NCBI GenBank assembly: GCA_019155185.1
Contig: CM032817.1
Span: 7,956,034 to 8,020,033, forward strand
From: Beaufortia kweichowensis
Taxonomy: Eukaryota > Chordata > Actinopteri > Cypriniformes > Gastromyzontidae
Length of the DNA stretch: 64,000 nucleotides
Direction: 5' to 3'
A program made the translations under genes and the position numbers. The notes under the pieces were generated by a model that saw only the letters and a program-made list of their open reading frames with translations, searched no databases and had not been told where the DNA came from. Position 1 is the first letter of the stretch; every line of letters begins with the position of its first letter. Below, one piece after another: positions 11,801 to 24,140 of the stretch.

Positions 11801-13874
11801 GTCCAAAGTGAGCCCCATGTAGCACCTGTACAGCCTCTCCACAGCCCAGTTCTCTACACACCACTGCAGCATCTGTCAGATCCCAGTTAAAATCACACAC
11901 TGTCCCCCACTGACGGCCATAAAGAACCTCCACTCGACCGGCACAAGGACTGCCACCATTCACCAACCTCATACTCACATCTGACACACATGAAACAGAG
12001 ACAAAAAGACACAAGGAAATGAGACAATATACAATATACAATTTATACTAATAATAAACATAAATTATGTGACTTTTAATTTATTTAAATATCTTCTGAC
12101 CACCAAGTGTGATGTAATAACTGGATAGATTTAGAAATACTTACTTGAGCAGATGATTCCCACATCTTTATCATGGTCACAGTCACTGATACCCCATCCT
12201 CTTGATGTACAGTTCTTCAGTGAGGACTCTGATCTACTACAGTTCAATTCATTCATCCAGACTGGTCCTGATCCTGATCCAAAGTGAGCCCCATATAACA
12301 CCTCTATAGCCTCTCCACAGTCCAGCCTTTTACACATCACTGCAGCATCTGTCAGATCCCAGTCATCACCACACACTGTTCCCCACTGACCATCATGAAA
12401 AACCTCCACTCGACCAGCACAACGACTGCCACCACTCACCAACCTCATACTCAAATCTGACACATAGGAAACACAGACATAAAAGACATAAGATAGAAAA
12501 TTGTGTGATATATTAACAGAACAGACTTAGAGAAGCTCACCTGAGCAGATGGCTCCAGCATCTTTTTCATGATCACAGTATTGAACACCCAATCCACTCG
12601 ATGTACAGTTCCTCAGTGTGGACTCTGATCCATTACAGTGCACTTGTTCTGTCCAGATTGGTCCTGATGCTGTTCCAAAGTGAGCAATACCCAGTGCCTC
12701 TCCACAGCCCATCTCTCTACACACCACTGCAGCATGTGTCATATCCCATGCATGGCCACACATTGTAGACCATAGACCACCACGAAGAACCTCCACTCGA
12801 CCAGCACAATGACTGCTGCCATTTACCAACCTTACACTCACATCTGATAGATATGAAACAAATAGAGACATTCGCAAGAACAAATGATTTTATTTGACAT
12901 TTGTATTAATAATAAGCAGTATATGTTTGTGTTACAATATCTTTTGACCCCAAGAATGATGGATTTAGAGAAGCTCACTTGAGCAAACGACTCCAGCATT
13001 TGCATTAGGATCGCAATTATGAACACCCCATCCTCTTGATGTACAGTTTTTCAGTGTGGACTCTGATCCACTACACTCCACATCATCCATCCAGATTGGT
13101 CCTGATCCTGCTCCAAAGTGACCATAACGTGGTGCATTCACAGCCTCTCCACAGTCCAGTTCTCTACACACCACTGCAGCATCTGTCAGATCCCACTTAT
13201 CACCACACACTGTTCCCCACTGATCATCATGAAAAACCTCCACTCTACCAGCACAACGACTGTCACCATTGACCAACCTCACACCCAAATCTGATGAAAC
13301 ATAATAAAGAGACATAAAAACACAAGCTAAAAAAGTGACTTCATAATCAATGAGATTGAAATTCCCAATTTTGACCCCAAGTGTGATGTAATAACAGGAA
13401 AATATTTTGAGCCCACTTGAGCAGATGACACCAACATCAAGAGAATGATAACAGTTATGAACGCCCCATCCTCTTGATGTACAGTTCTTCAGTGTGGACT
13501 CTGATCCATTACATTCCACATCATCCATCCAGATTGGTCCTGATCCAGGTCCGAAGTTTACAATACCCAGAGGCTCTCCACAGTTCATCTCTTTACACAC
13601 CACTGCAGCATCTGTCAGATCCCAGTCATTATCACACACTGTTCCCCACTGACCATCATGAAGAACCTCCACTCGACCAGCACAACGACTGCCAGCACTC
13701 ACCAACCTCACACTCAAATCTAATACAAAAAAGCAAAAAGGAAAAAATGACATTTTAATGACAAGTATTCAATATTCAAATCATAATTGTTAATAATATT
13801 TGTTTTGTGTACTAACCAGCACTAATGGGCATTACTACAGAAGTCAGAAAAATAAGTGTGAGACAGCTCTCCAT
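4898..13874 (-). CDS. SRCR-1: multi-SRCR transmembrane receptor, 11 SRCR domains, WC1/CD163-like
   Basis: Type I scavenger-receptor cysteine-rich (group B) membrane protein. Exons: signal peptide 13817-13874 (MESCLTLIFLTSVVMPISA); SRCR 13417-13719, 12979-13290, 12541-12843, 12145-12456, 11669-11980, 11025-11351, 10602-10916, 10209-10532, 9803-10120, 9336-9635; linker 9110-9187; SRCR 8608-8922; stalk plus TM 8326-8520; tail 7829-7912, 7525-7554, 7232-7291, 6958-7017, 6774-6824, 6606-6674, 6446-6541, 6320-6376, 5330-5377, 5186-5254, 5042-5104, 4898-4926. Every internal exon is phase 1 to 1; the sum is in frame at about 1495 aa. Domains show the hallmark RLVxGxxxCAGRVEV...WGTVCDD...AAVVCRELxCG pattern. 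The tail carries VYEEL, GYEDL, GYEDV, YYNDV, NYDDV and two EYDDV. Closest known logic is WC1/CD163 of mammalian myeloid and gamma-delta T cells; orthology to a single member is not claimed. Confidence 0.88.
5815..5844 (-). other. second copy of the 30-nt EFLSQNHTTA tail exon
   Basis: Identical in coding sequence to 7525-7554 and still flanked by a usable acceptor and donor in phase 1. It may be used a second time in the tail, skipped, or be a relic of the cassette duplication; I left it out of the main model. Confidence 0.5.
8608..10916 (-). other. membrane-proximal 'constant' SRCR block of SRCR-1 (five SRCR, linker in front of the last)
   Basis: Order in transcript: YxDIRLVSG-type (10602-10916), WRRVLLDSW-type (10209-10532), VGSGADCAG-type (9803-10120), EFKExRLT-type (9336-9635), linker (9110-9187), DHVPVRLSGG-type (8608-8922). 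The same order and types recur in the other three genes at 18539-20770, 27084-29366 and 36923-39215. The 318-nt VGSGADCAG exon is almost invariant in the four copies. Confidence 0.85.
11025..13719 (-). other. N-terminal 'variable' SRCR block of SRCR-1 (six SRCR)
   Basis: Five domains are of the alpha type (CAGRVEV...WDLTDAAVVC) and one of the beta type (CSGRVE...FDHQDAEVVCRELNCGVPVQL, 11025-11351). SRCR-2 and SRCR-4 have only alpha-beta, and SRCR-3 has alpha-beta-alpha-beta. This block accounts for almost all of the size difference among the genes. Confidence 0.8.
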
Positions 13875-13941
13875 AATCCTCTCCTGTACACACAGTCTGA
13901 TTGAGAATAATGAGAAGTCACTGGATCATTACAACCCCTCT

Positions 13942-13942
<1 letters not shown>

Positions 13943-13977
<35 letters not shown>

Positions 13978-14007
13978 AAGAGAGAGAGAGAGAAAGAAAG
14001 AAAGAGA
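13943..14007. repeat. (GA)n microsatellite with AAAG interruptions
   Basis: About 65 bp of GA/GAAA repeat about 70 bp upstream of the SRCR-1 start codon. It is much shorter or absent at the same place in the other three genes. Confidence 0.9.
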
Positions 14008-14195
14008 CCAATCACACTCTCTGTTACCTTATTAGAATTAACAAAGGAAATCATCAAACAACTTGAGTGACAAATCAGAAGAGACATTTATGATTTTCTC
14101 CATATATATCAGGAGAACGTCAGCGCAGATGAACGAGACTCTTCCCTTCATGTTCAGAGAAGACAAACACCTGCCACAGTAAAGATACATTTACA
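14008..14195 (-). promoter_or_regulatory. SRCR-1 promoter-proximal conserved block
   Basis: A block of about 185 bp starting with an inverted CCAAT box and containing TTACCTTATTAGAATTAAC, an ETS-like GGAAAT, an AP-1-like TGAGTGAC, and a TATA-like CATATATATC near 14101. It is retained with high identity at 22110-22296 and 40756-40942 and in diverged form at 31876-32010, always just upstream of a signal-peptide exon. The promoter role is inferred from position and conservation. Confidence 0.55.
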
Positions 14196-15029
14196 GAAAA
14201 TATATATGAGACTCATTTGAGAGTAAAAAATTATTTAGCATCACATACTGTTGTGTGCAGAGCAAGAGAAAACTATTTTTTAAACACACTGACACACTTT
14301 AATATACACATAGCTATTTATGTACCTCATATGCACTTGCATTAAATTAAAATACTTGTACATTTAAAAGTAAATATTATGTTGATACATCAGGGTCAAG
14401 CTCTTACTTTAACCAAACAAAAAAGAAGGCAAAAAATAATGAATAAAAACAGCATTTATATCATTAGAGTCAAGGCATTTATTAAATCTACAGAATATAT
14501 GTGCATCAATACACAGTGCTTGTAGCAGCATTTGTCCCATTAATATTGCAATATTTTATTTTTCCACCAGATGACACTCTATGAAACGTCAATTAAAACG
14601 TCAGCATATGTTGTCACGTGACCTCATGAAGAATCTTCAGTCTTACATTTTTTGACTAAACTAAACTTTTTTGTTTTTCATTTGAGTTGACTGCACTTTT
14701 ATTTGAAACGAAAACATTGCCACTTAACCCAATAGTGCTGAGATAGAATGATATTACCCGTCTCGTGGTCCTGTAAAAAAAATTAGGTTTACAGGTTTAC
14801 GATGAATGTGGAATAACATGAACATTATCAGTGCACATGATCTGTATACTGTCTGGAGACAGTAGTCTCAGATTGAGTAACAGCTCCATCATCTACACAA
14901 AAGAGCTAACAGACTAACTAAACTAACCAAAGTAACTAACTAAATGTGTTCTCACTGTGTAACAATAACTAGTAAAACAGGCTGGTTAAATAACATTTAT
15001 AATCGGCATAAATCACAGTGTGAGACAGA
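14196..15029. other. intergenic spacer, no gene seen
   Basis: AT-rich spacer with no supported coding region. Its only recurrent feature is the CTCF-like motif at 14564-14580. The same spacer recurs upstream of the other SRCR genes. Confidence 0.6.
14564..14580. promoter_or_regulatory. CTCF-like motif, copy 1
   Basis: CCACCAGATGACACTCT resembles the CTCF core (CCASYAGRKGGCRS) with one mismatch in the GGC. Better matches stand at the same relative place in the other three units. Confidence 0.3.
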
Positions 15030-15720
15030 TTAAGCCTCTACTGCCATCATGCGCTCATGACTAAAACAACAGCACATACATAAATATAAAAAATTTGATT
15101 AAAACAGAAAAGTGTAAACATCTCATGCGTTTGTGAATAAAAGTCTGGGGCTGTTGACATAAGACATAAATAAATCGCTATTTAGTTTTAATTTAGTTTT
15201 CATTGATTATTAATGTAGCTACGTCGTTACTCCTGTCCTGAAACGGCTCTGTTCTTGTTGTTATGAGAGCAGCACTGAGGTAAATGTTACATTAGTTTAT
15301 AAAATGCAGAAACTAAAGGTTAGCCCATCATATATTGTCAAATGAAAGAAGATGAGTTTCAGAAAGTTCTTTAATTACCAAACTTAACCTGCACATGTAC
15401 CTGTTGCTGCAGAAGATTTAAGCTCAGTGCAAATAATTCAAACCACAAAATGAGACACTTTACATTATGTAATAAACGATTTTTATTGCATAATCATTTT
15501 GAAATGCACCAGCATACAAAAACTGTGCGAGGTGTGCAGATACAACTTGTTTATCAGGTATATTTTGTAAATAAAACCTAACATATAATAGGGAATCTTT
15601 GGTTTGTTTATTAGTTTAAACAGCACTGAATGTAAAAAAATAATAATAAAAAGCTAAAATACTAAAGATTAAAATGTAAATTATGCAATTTTGCATATTA
15701 TTTTTTGTAATAGGATATTT
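15030..15720 (+). pseudogene. relic copy a of mettl25/ccdc59 promoter plus ccdc59 last exon and 3' flank
   Basis: Positions 15100-15230 resemble the promoter region 2850-3110. Positions 15385-15440 match the end of ccdc59 exon 4 (AACTTAACCTGCACATG, then CTGTTGCTGCAGAAGATT) but with an early TAA. Positions 15450-15700 match the ccdc59 3' flank (4570-4830) closely. The first three exons are deleted, so this is a non-functional fragment. Confidence 0.75.
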
Positions 15721-15942
15721 TATATATCTAAAAACCAAAACACCAAGTTTACTTGTATAGCGCTTTAACAATGTAGCACTGCAGCTAAACAAAAGGATAT
15801 AGTGCAAACATGGAAATATAAAAGCTAATTTAATATCTCATATCAGCAGTCTTCCAGAAGATTTAGTAGCAAAAAAAGATTTAGTTGCAAAATATTATCT
15901 CTTAACATGATTCTGACGATTTTATGACAGTGGCTTAATAAG

Positions 15943-18900
15943 TCACACAGTCCCGCCCACTTTGTTTGGGTTTTCTCCCACATCATCTGTTTTGTAAAAC
16001 AAAAGCAAATTTACATTCTAGTGTTAATTGCATTAAGATTTTAAATGAAGCCCAATTAAATAAGTAACAATTTAAAAACTGCAGACAATATATGAAGATA
16101 ATATTTATTAAAATAAACATCCTTTAATGAAAAAAAAGGTTAATATCCTACCTAACAGGATCCTCACATCTTCACTGACGTTCTTCACATTATCATACTC
16201 CTTTTGACTCCCTCCCTCTGATGAAATTATGACATGAAAACTCAAATTGTGATCTGTGATGCATCTTGACACATTTTTCATTATGACTTTCTGAATCTAA
16301 CTGATTACACATAATATAATTACATTAACTGAATTAATGGTATAGATGTCTGTTTAATAGTCATACACAAAAACCTTAAGTGTATGGGGTGATAAACTTG
16401 CAGTTCTGTCAAACTCTTCTACGTTCAACTGTATGTTCTGAGCATTTAAATGAATATTATGTTAAATAAACAACCAACAATACTTGAGGAGGGGCTATCG
16501 GGTGCAGTAGGAGCAAAGTTTGCCTGGGGAATGTTCATTGACTTGCATTTTGCTTTTGACATCATTTTCCTTCAATTGAGAAACCAGATGTAACCAGATG
16601 GTTAATAAAGACCTATTTAGTGTTCCATTTAAGACAATATTACCCTTCCGAAATGCATTTACTAGATGGTAATAGTGTATGTGTAATTTAGGACAGAACT
16701 CACCAGAGATCTGCCCTGTGGTGATGACATCATCATAGTTCTCAAGTGTGTCTTCTACAAATGTAAAAAAAATACAAATTATACTCGTGTAGGTCATGAG
16801 TGCATTAATATTTTAAAAATTAAATGATAATAGATTATTGTGATCACTCTATAAAGTTACTGACCTTTCAGGACACTGCCATTGGTGACATCATCATAAT
16901 ATTCAATCTTTTGTTCTTCTGTTACAAAGTTAAGAGAATGACAATTGTATAAGTTGCATATCGTATTTTTGATTAGTTTGTTAACCATGGTTAAATGATT
17001 TATCTTAAATTCAAATGTAACTTAAATATCTGTAAATGTCTTCTAACCTGATGTCTGTTCAGCATCTTCATACCCAGAATGCTGTTCTTCAGAGATGAGA
17101 CTTCCTGTTAAAGTAAAGCAGAACAGTCAGAAACATGTTGATCATGACAAACAGCCTGTAACCTGTTTCCTCTGGATCACAGAGCACATTTAGTAAAGAC
17201 AAAAAATATCAGATCAACTGACCACTCAATAAGTCAACATCAAAAACATCACAGACAAACACACATATACAGTACTATCTTTCTATATGTTGTGGGGACT
17301 TTCCATAGACATAATTACTTATTTTTTTTGTACAAACTGTATATTCTATCCTCTAACCCTCACACAAACCTTTTACATTTTATAAGCATCATTTAGTATG
17401 TTCAATAATCGATTTGTTCATTTGAATTGTTGGGACCGCATGTAGATTGTTAAAACCTTTTACCATCATTGATCACCAAAATGTATAGAAACCTCTACAC
17501 ACAATTGACTTCCATTGTTCTTATAATGTGCTAATGGTGTTTTCATCACCTGTTTAATTTTTAATACATTATTTAGACACAAAAGTATAGGTTTTACCAA
17601 CTGCAAACACACCCCTGTATCCTCATCTGAACCCATTTCTCACTGGATTCCAGAATTATAGACATGAAGAAACAAATACACTCCTGTAAACATGCACCTG
17701 CAGTTGTGTGGTTTTGTGAGAGGAATTCTGTGGTTTGATGCCGGAGGTTTAAGAGGACTAATAATAGATGAACACTAACTGATTCTACAGATTTATCTAT
17801 ATACACACATAAACAACACATTCACTCACATTTGATTTGCTTTAATAAGACAGTTGAATTTCTAAACAATAAAAAATAAAAGTAAAAAGTAAAATCTTAC
17901 ATATATAAATATTTAAACATTAAAACAAACATGAAGTCTCACCTCTCTGAGTGAAGTGAGTGTGTTTGTTTGTGTGTCTGTGATTAATCTCTTCATAAAC
18001 TGCTTCAGTGTGAGTCCAGTGTCTTCTCTTAAAGAGATCTAAGAGTGCACACAAACACACAAACCTGCTGTCAGTTCACAACACACGACTGATGACACAC
18101 TGAACAAGATTGTAATGAGATTGATGTTAATGTCTGTACCTGTATATGATGTGTGGATCTCTGTACCTCTCCTCATCACTCTGTTGTGCTGAATCAGTAT
18201 CAGCACTGAAACTAAGATTGGTAAGAGCAAAACTAAGAGCAGTAAGAGCAAGACTCCTAGTACAATCACAACCACTGGAGGAATGAAGAGAGGCGCTGCT
18301 GCTGGAAGAGTTTGTGGACGAGTCACTGATGTCACTGGACTCCTGTTTGTCTGAGAAACTGAAGGAGAAGCTGGTGTTGTTGTTGGGGCAGGAGTTGTGG
18401 ACACAGACAAATCTGTCACTGAATAAACATATGGACACATTAAAGAAACTGTTTTATAAATTTTTAAGCATATACTGAAAAATAAAAAACCTAAAATCAC
18501 ATATAAACTATAACTCATCAGTAAGTGTTTTTTCTCACTTGCACAGATGATTTTAACACGTTCTTTGTGTGAGCAGTCAGTGTGGTTATTCAGGACGTGA
18601 GGACAGTCCCACAGGTGAATCTCAGTCCCTCTGCACTCGACTCTGTTCATCCACACAACACCTTCACCAGCAGCAAACGCTTCATTCCCATCAGCACTCA
18701 ATGCTGCTCCACAACCCAGCTGTCTGCAGACCACCTGAGCATCTCTGATGTCCCACAGACCATCACAGACTGAACCCCACACAGAGTTATGATACACCTC
18801 CAGCCTCCCAGAACACCAGCCCTTCCCTCCACTCAGTCTGACAGGAACATGATCTACATCACACACAATAAACAGCAGTTACAACAACACACACTAACAC

Positions 18901-21900
18901 TGAAACTCAAACTGGGATATGAATGTGGAATACAATTAGATGGAACAGATTTTTTATCATTTGAAATGATCATATACACATACTTGAACACTGTTTCTGG
19001 TAAGGAGATGGTGAGGTAAAACATGTCAGAAGACTCCGAGGAACCTCAGGAATCTCCTTATCTAAGATCATAACATGATAAAATTGAACAGGGAACATTT
19101 AGGGGAACTCTCAACACTTTATCATTTTACATTCACACTCTCATAAAATAATTTTAAATTTTTTTGGAATCAAATAATAAGATATTTACTAAGACAATGA
19201 GATATTTTTTATTAAGTATTCTCACCAAAGCAGGTGATATGAGCCACCTCATTTTGACTACAGTAATTCTCTCCCCAGGGTGAAGATTTACACTGCCACA
19301 GATTTGAGTCATGTGCTCGACATTCAACATTATCCAGCCAGTTATGAGCTGATGACAGTCTTGTTACAGAATAAGACAGAATGGCAGATTTTCCACAGTT
19401 CAGCTCTTGACAGATCAGACTCGCTGTGTCTCTGTTCATTTGGTTCCAGCAAACATTACCCCAAGATCCATTATAGAAAACCTCCACATTCCCTTCACAG
19501 CCTGCAGTTAACCTGATCTCTTTGAACTCTAGAAAAAAAAAATCACTTAGATATGTAAGGCAGCAAACCCACAATTTTATTAAAATAACAGGTTAATACT
19601 TTATTATGTATATATTTAATATATTTCTGTTACTAATAAACAATACCTGAGCACACGACTCCCACATCCTCCTTGTGATTACAGTCATGATCTCCCCAGA
19701 CCCGTGAAGAGCAGCTCCACAGAGACGTCTCATTCCCCTCACAGTCCACATCATCCAGCCATATGTGTCCAGAACCAGGACCAAACCAGGCTGGTACTGG
19801 CTGATTACTGAGAGCCACTCCACACTGCAGCTGTCTGCACACCACATGAGCATCTTTAATATCCCAGGAGTCATCACACACTGTCCCCCATGAGCCATTG
19901 TGAAAAACCTCCAGCCTCCCTGCACAATCAGCACCAGAACCCACCAGCCTCACGGACCTGTCACCTGAGTTCAGAAAAACAAAAAGATAAACAGTATTTT
20001 ACTTATAAACATTTAATCTAAGAATACAGTCAGATATTGTATGTCTCACTGATGCAGGTGATTGACAGCTGTTGTCTGGAGCTGCAGTTGAGAGTTTGTG
20101 GAGAGCTGCAGTTCCTCAGATGATCTTCAGTCCCAGAGCACTGGAAGCCCGTCACACACTCATGACTGTGTTCATCACTGGATGAAGACGAGCCAGAGAA
20201 GTTCAGCACAGAGCCACAGCCCAGCTGTCTGCAGACCACAGAGGATTCAGAGAGACTCCAGGAGTCCAGCAGAACTCTCCTCCAGACCTGATGAATGTAA
20301 ACTTCCACCTCACCCGTACAATCTCTCTCTCCAGACAACCTCAGACGACCATCATAAAGAGCCAGAGACGAATCTGTTGAGGTCTAATGTTACACTAAAA
20401 TCAGTCTTTTACAAGCTATTTACATCATGTTTTTGAAAGAGTAAAGTTCACTTACTAGAACAAATGACTCCAACATCTTGTTTATGAGAGTTTTCAGCTC
20501 GACTCCATGAAGAGATTGAACATTGTGAGAGTTGTGTTTCATTCCCCTGACAGTCAAACACATCAGCCCAGATTTTACCAGATCCCTTTCCAAACCAGTC
20601 CATTCCCACAACAGAAACAGCAATCCCACAATTCAGCTGTCTACAGACAACATTAGCAGCTCTCATATTCATGCACCCGTCACACACTGTTCCCCATTTA
20701 CTGAAATACTGACGCTCAACTCGACCAGAACAGATATCAGAGCCGTTCACCAGTCTGAGTGCTGCATAACCTGGACAAAGAACCAAGAGATTATTGAAAC
20801 AAGTCCATCAAACAACATAACATTGTATGTTCTACATTAATATAATATATTTAGAGAAAACTCTTGATACTTAACCAGAACATATTAATTCCACTGTAGA
20901 GCAGTTGTGTTTCTGTGATAATAATATTGAACAGAATGAGATGTGAGATTCATCCCCTCTACATTGAATCTCTTGTGTCGACACCTGTCCGTCTCCTTTA
21001 CCAAAAGCATCAGCTCTCAGCAGCTGTACAGGAACCCCACAGTTCAGTTCTCTACACACAACCTCTGCATCCTGATGATCAAACGCAGCATCACACACTG
21101 TGCCCCATGTGTTCTCACGAAGCACCTCGACTCTTCCAGAACAAAAGTGAGACCCATTAACAAGTCTAGGAACTTTGTGACCTGTGATTTTGAATAATGA
21201 TTGATCATCCACAAATATAAAACACTACATAAAATGTTTCTTAATACATAATACTGCAGTCTTTTATAACAAAATAAATATCTGAAGGTTTATTAAAACA
21301 TTTTGACTGTTTATTTCACAGATCTATTTTGCTTTTTGAACACAAAACCACAGAAATCTTAAGAAATATATAAAAAAAATATATAGAATTATCACAACCA
21401 TTAAAATTTGTACATCACATGACCAAATGATATTGTTATTAGTTATGTATTAACAGGAAAATATTTAGAGAAGCTTACCTGAGCAGATGACTCCAGCATC
21501 TTCATCATGACTACAGAGCCATAAAATCTCTGCATCTGATGTACAGTTCTTCAGTGTGGACTCTGATCCACTACAGTTCACACCAGCCATTGTGACTGAT
21601 GCTGATCCTTGTCCAAAGTAAGCATCACCTGGAGCCTGTATCAGCCTCTCCACAGCCCAGTTCTCTACACACCACTGACGCATCTGTCAGATCCCAGTCA
21701 TCATCACACACTGTTCCCCACTGACCATCATAAAGAACCTCCACTCGACCAGCACAACGACTGCCAGCACTCACCAACCTCACATTCACATCTGATACAT
21801 ATAGATCAGGGATAGATAAAAGACGTACGGAAAAAACAATTACTACATAAAATGAATACTGATAATAAGTATTAAATATTTTAATAGTAATTGATCATAT

Positions 21901-21984
21901 TTGTTTAAACTAACGTGTGTACTTACCAGCAGTAATGGGCATTACTACAGAAGCCAGTAAAATAAGTGTGAGACAGATTTCCAT
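15943..21984 (-). CDS. SRCR-2: multi-SRCR receptor with 7 SRCR domains; first SRCR exon frameshifted
   Basis: Same architecture as SRCR-1. Exons: signal peptide 21927-21984 (MEICLTLILLASVVMPITA); SRCR 21479-21791, 20876-21181, 20456-20770, 20050-20373, 19647-19964, 19226-19528; linker 18984-19061; SRCR 18539-18853; stalk plus TM 18167-18412 (longer TM exon with extra Leu/Val codons); tail 17943-18038 (VYEEI), 17698-17727, 17048-17104 (GYEDA), 16865-16918 (EYYDDV), 16704-16754 (NYDDV), 16152-16217 (EYDNV), 15943-15986 (DDV, tyrosine deleted, TGA stop). The first SRCR exon is 313 nt instead of 312 and hits a TGA at the shift. Skipping that exon would restore frame because it is phase 1 to 1. 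The rest is open, so the gene is either a recent pseudogene or lacks its first SRCR. About 990 codons if the extra base is ignored. Confidence 0.8.
21479..21791 (-). other. frameshifted first SRCR exon of SRCR-2
   Basis: Compared with the SRCR-4 exon (40200-40511), this exon has one extra base in the run coding GEA-xQAP: plus-strand ggagcctgtatcagcc versus ggagcctgttcagcc, near 21640. Reading on gives a TGA within five codons, although the downstream part (AYFGQGS...KNCTS...DAGVICSG) is intact in the other frame. Both splice sites look normal. Confidence 0.75.
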
Positions 21985-22109
21985 AATCCTCTCCTCTACA
22001 CACAGTCTGATTGAGAATAATGAGAAAAAGAATGATGAGTTCTCCTATGTTCCCTTATAGACTGAAGACACTGGATCATTACAACCTCTCTAAAGACCGA
22101 GACAGAGAG

Positions 22110-22296
22110 ACCAATCACACTCTCTGTTACCTTATTAGAATTAACAAAGGAAATCATCAAACAACTTGAGTGACAAATCAGAAGAGATATTTATGATTTT
22201 CTCCATATATATCAGGAGAACGTCAGCGCAGATGAACGAGACTCCTCCCTTCATGTTCAGAGAAGACAAACACCTGCCACAGTAAAGATACATTTA
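22110..22296 (-). promoter_or_regulatory. SRCR-2 promoter-proximal conserved block
   Basis: Near-identical counterpart of 14008-14195 with the inverted CCAAT, GGAAAT, TGAGTGAC and CATATATATC elements, 125-310 bp upstream of the start codon. The GA microsatellite is absent here. Confidence 0.5.
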
Positions 22297-23084
22297 CACA
22301 AAATATATAAGACTTATTTAAGAGAGAAAACAGTCCAGTATCTGTTCACCATCAAATGCTGTTATGTGCAAACATTCAGCAAAATATATGCTGACTTTAA
22401 ATGCTTTGACACACTAATATACAAATAGATATTTATGTACATCATATGCACTTTGATTAAATACAATTTCTGTACATTTAAAAGTAAATATTATGTGGAT
22501 ATTTTACCATCATGATCTGGTACTTTCACCACACAAAGAAAGAAGACATTACTAAAAAAATATAGTATAAAATGAATATCAGTTGCTCAATAATTCATAC
22601 AATAGTCTGAATAAAAACAGCATTTCTGTATTTAAAAATTACGTATTATTAGAAAGCATGCAGTAAATCTACAGAATATATTTGCATTCATACACAGTGC
22701 AGCATTTGTCCTATTAATATTAAAATACTTTATTTATCCACTAGATGGCACTCAATGAAATGGCAATTAAAACTGACATATTGTCACGTGACCTCAAGAC
22801 TCTTCAGCGTTTTTTACTTATTTGCTCCTTTTTAAAATTATTTGATCTTTCATTTAATTTGACTGCATTTTTATTTTAAAACGAAAACATTGCTACTCAA
22901 CTTAAAAATACTGACACTTACAACCTTCCTCAGGTTTATAGGCCCCTTTATTATGATTATTTGTATTCAGTTACTTAACATGAATCTACATGAAGCACGG
23001 AGCTCACGCTTAGTTTCTTATTAGTTTTAATTACTAGTTTTTATTGGTATTCTTACTGGTTTCTGTCTCATGTTTAGTGTGAGA
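22297..23084. other. intergenic spacer, no gene seen
   Basis: Diverged copy of the 14196-15029 spacer. It holds the CTCF-like motif at 22738 and no supported coding region. Confidence 0.55.
22738..22753. promoter_or_regulatory. CTCF-like motif, copy 2
   Basis: CCACTAGATGGCACTC, close to the CTCF core consensus, about 750 bp upstream of the SRCR-2 start. Confidence 0.35.
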
Positions 23085-24140
23085 CAGATTAAGCCTCTAC
23101 TGCCATCATGCGCTTATGACTGAAACAACAGCACACAACACTCATCTGATCTCTCACACATGAACGCGCTCCAAACATCACGCGCGTCAAAGCCCACGGT
23201 GTGCGCGTCCTCAATCCTTGCACATATTAAAATTGTTCATTAAAACAGAAAAGTGTAAAAATCTCATGTGTTTGTGAATTGAATCTGCGGCTTTTGACAA
23301 GACAAATCGATTATTTAGTTTCGATTATTACTGTCTGAAGTCATTCTTACGTCATCACTGTACGTTATTACCCGTGAAACAGCTCTGGTGGTGTTGTTGT
23401 TGTTGTTGTTGTTGTGAGAGCAGAAATGAGAGGTAAATGTTACATATTACTTTAAAAAACTAGTGGTTAATTTAGATGAAACATGTTTAAAATGATGCTG
23501 CACATGACGGTCCATCATATAAAGTTAAATGAAAGAAGATTCAGTTTCAGAGAGTTCGTGTTTCTCATGATAGTTGAAGAGGATGAACGGATGATTACTT
23601 TTTGTGCTTTATTTGCTATAAAAGTGTTTGTTAAATGTTTTAATGTTCGATAAACAGTCGATTATAGATAAATCCTATATATTAAATTCTAGAAAATCTG
23701 AAACACCTGAAAATGTTATTTGTGAGGCTACATTCTTGATCTGCATCATCTGTCATCTGCTTACAGAAAACTCCATTGATCCAAAGCAAGAAGAAAATGT
23801 TTTCATATTACAAAATAATGACAAAAAGCGTAATGAAAAGAGGTGAGGAAAAACATTGTCATGTTTATATAGAGTAGATGTAGATGTGAGATGTAAAAAA
23901 TACACTTTGTTATATCAACACATGCTGTCAGATTCATCACACAGATACACAGACATATACAGTGAGATACACAGAGAGAGGTTTAATGTAACAAGCAATG
24001 TATTATGTCTTTAAGGAAGATCTTTTTTTAACCATACACACTTTCATCACCCTGTACATAATTTGGAAAATCACACATTCATGATGTTTTATGCATTTAT
24101 TTGCAGGAAATGTGAAAAAAAAAACATGATCGAAAAACTA
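23085..24140 (+). pseudogene. relic copy b of mettl25 exon 1/promoter and ccdc59
   Basis: Positions 23160-23215 match mettl25 exon 1 (ATGAACGCGCTCCAAACATC, then ACGCGCGTCAAAG; compare 2690-2740). Positions 23280-23400 match the promoter, including TACGTCAT at 23348. Positions 23785-23850 resemble the end of ccdc59 exon 3 with its GAGGTGAGG donor. Frames are broken throughout. Confidence 0.7.

Noticed and set aside
15740..15785. TTACTTGTATAGCGCTTTAAC as part of a new element
   Set aside because: This text resembles a very common teleost interspersed repeat (also near 56165); no element ends could be defined here.
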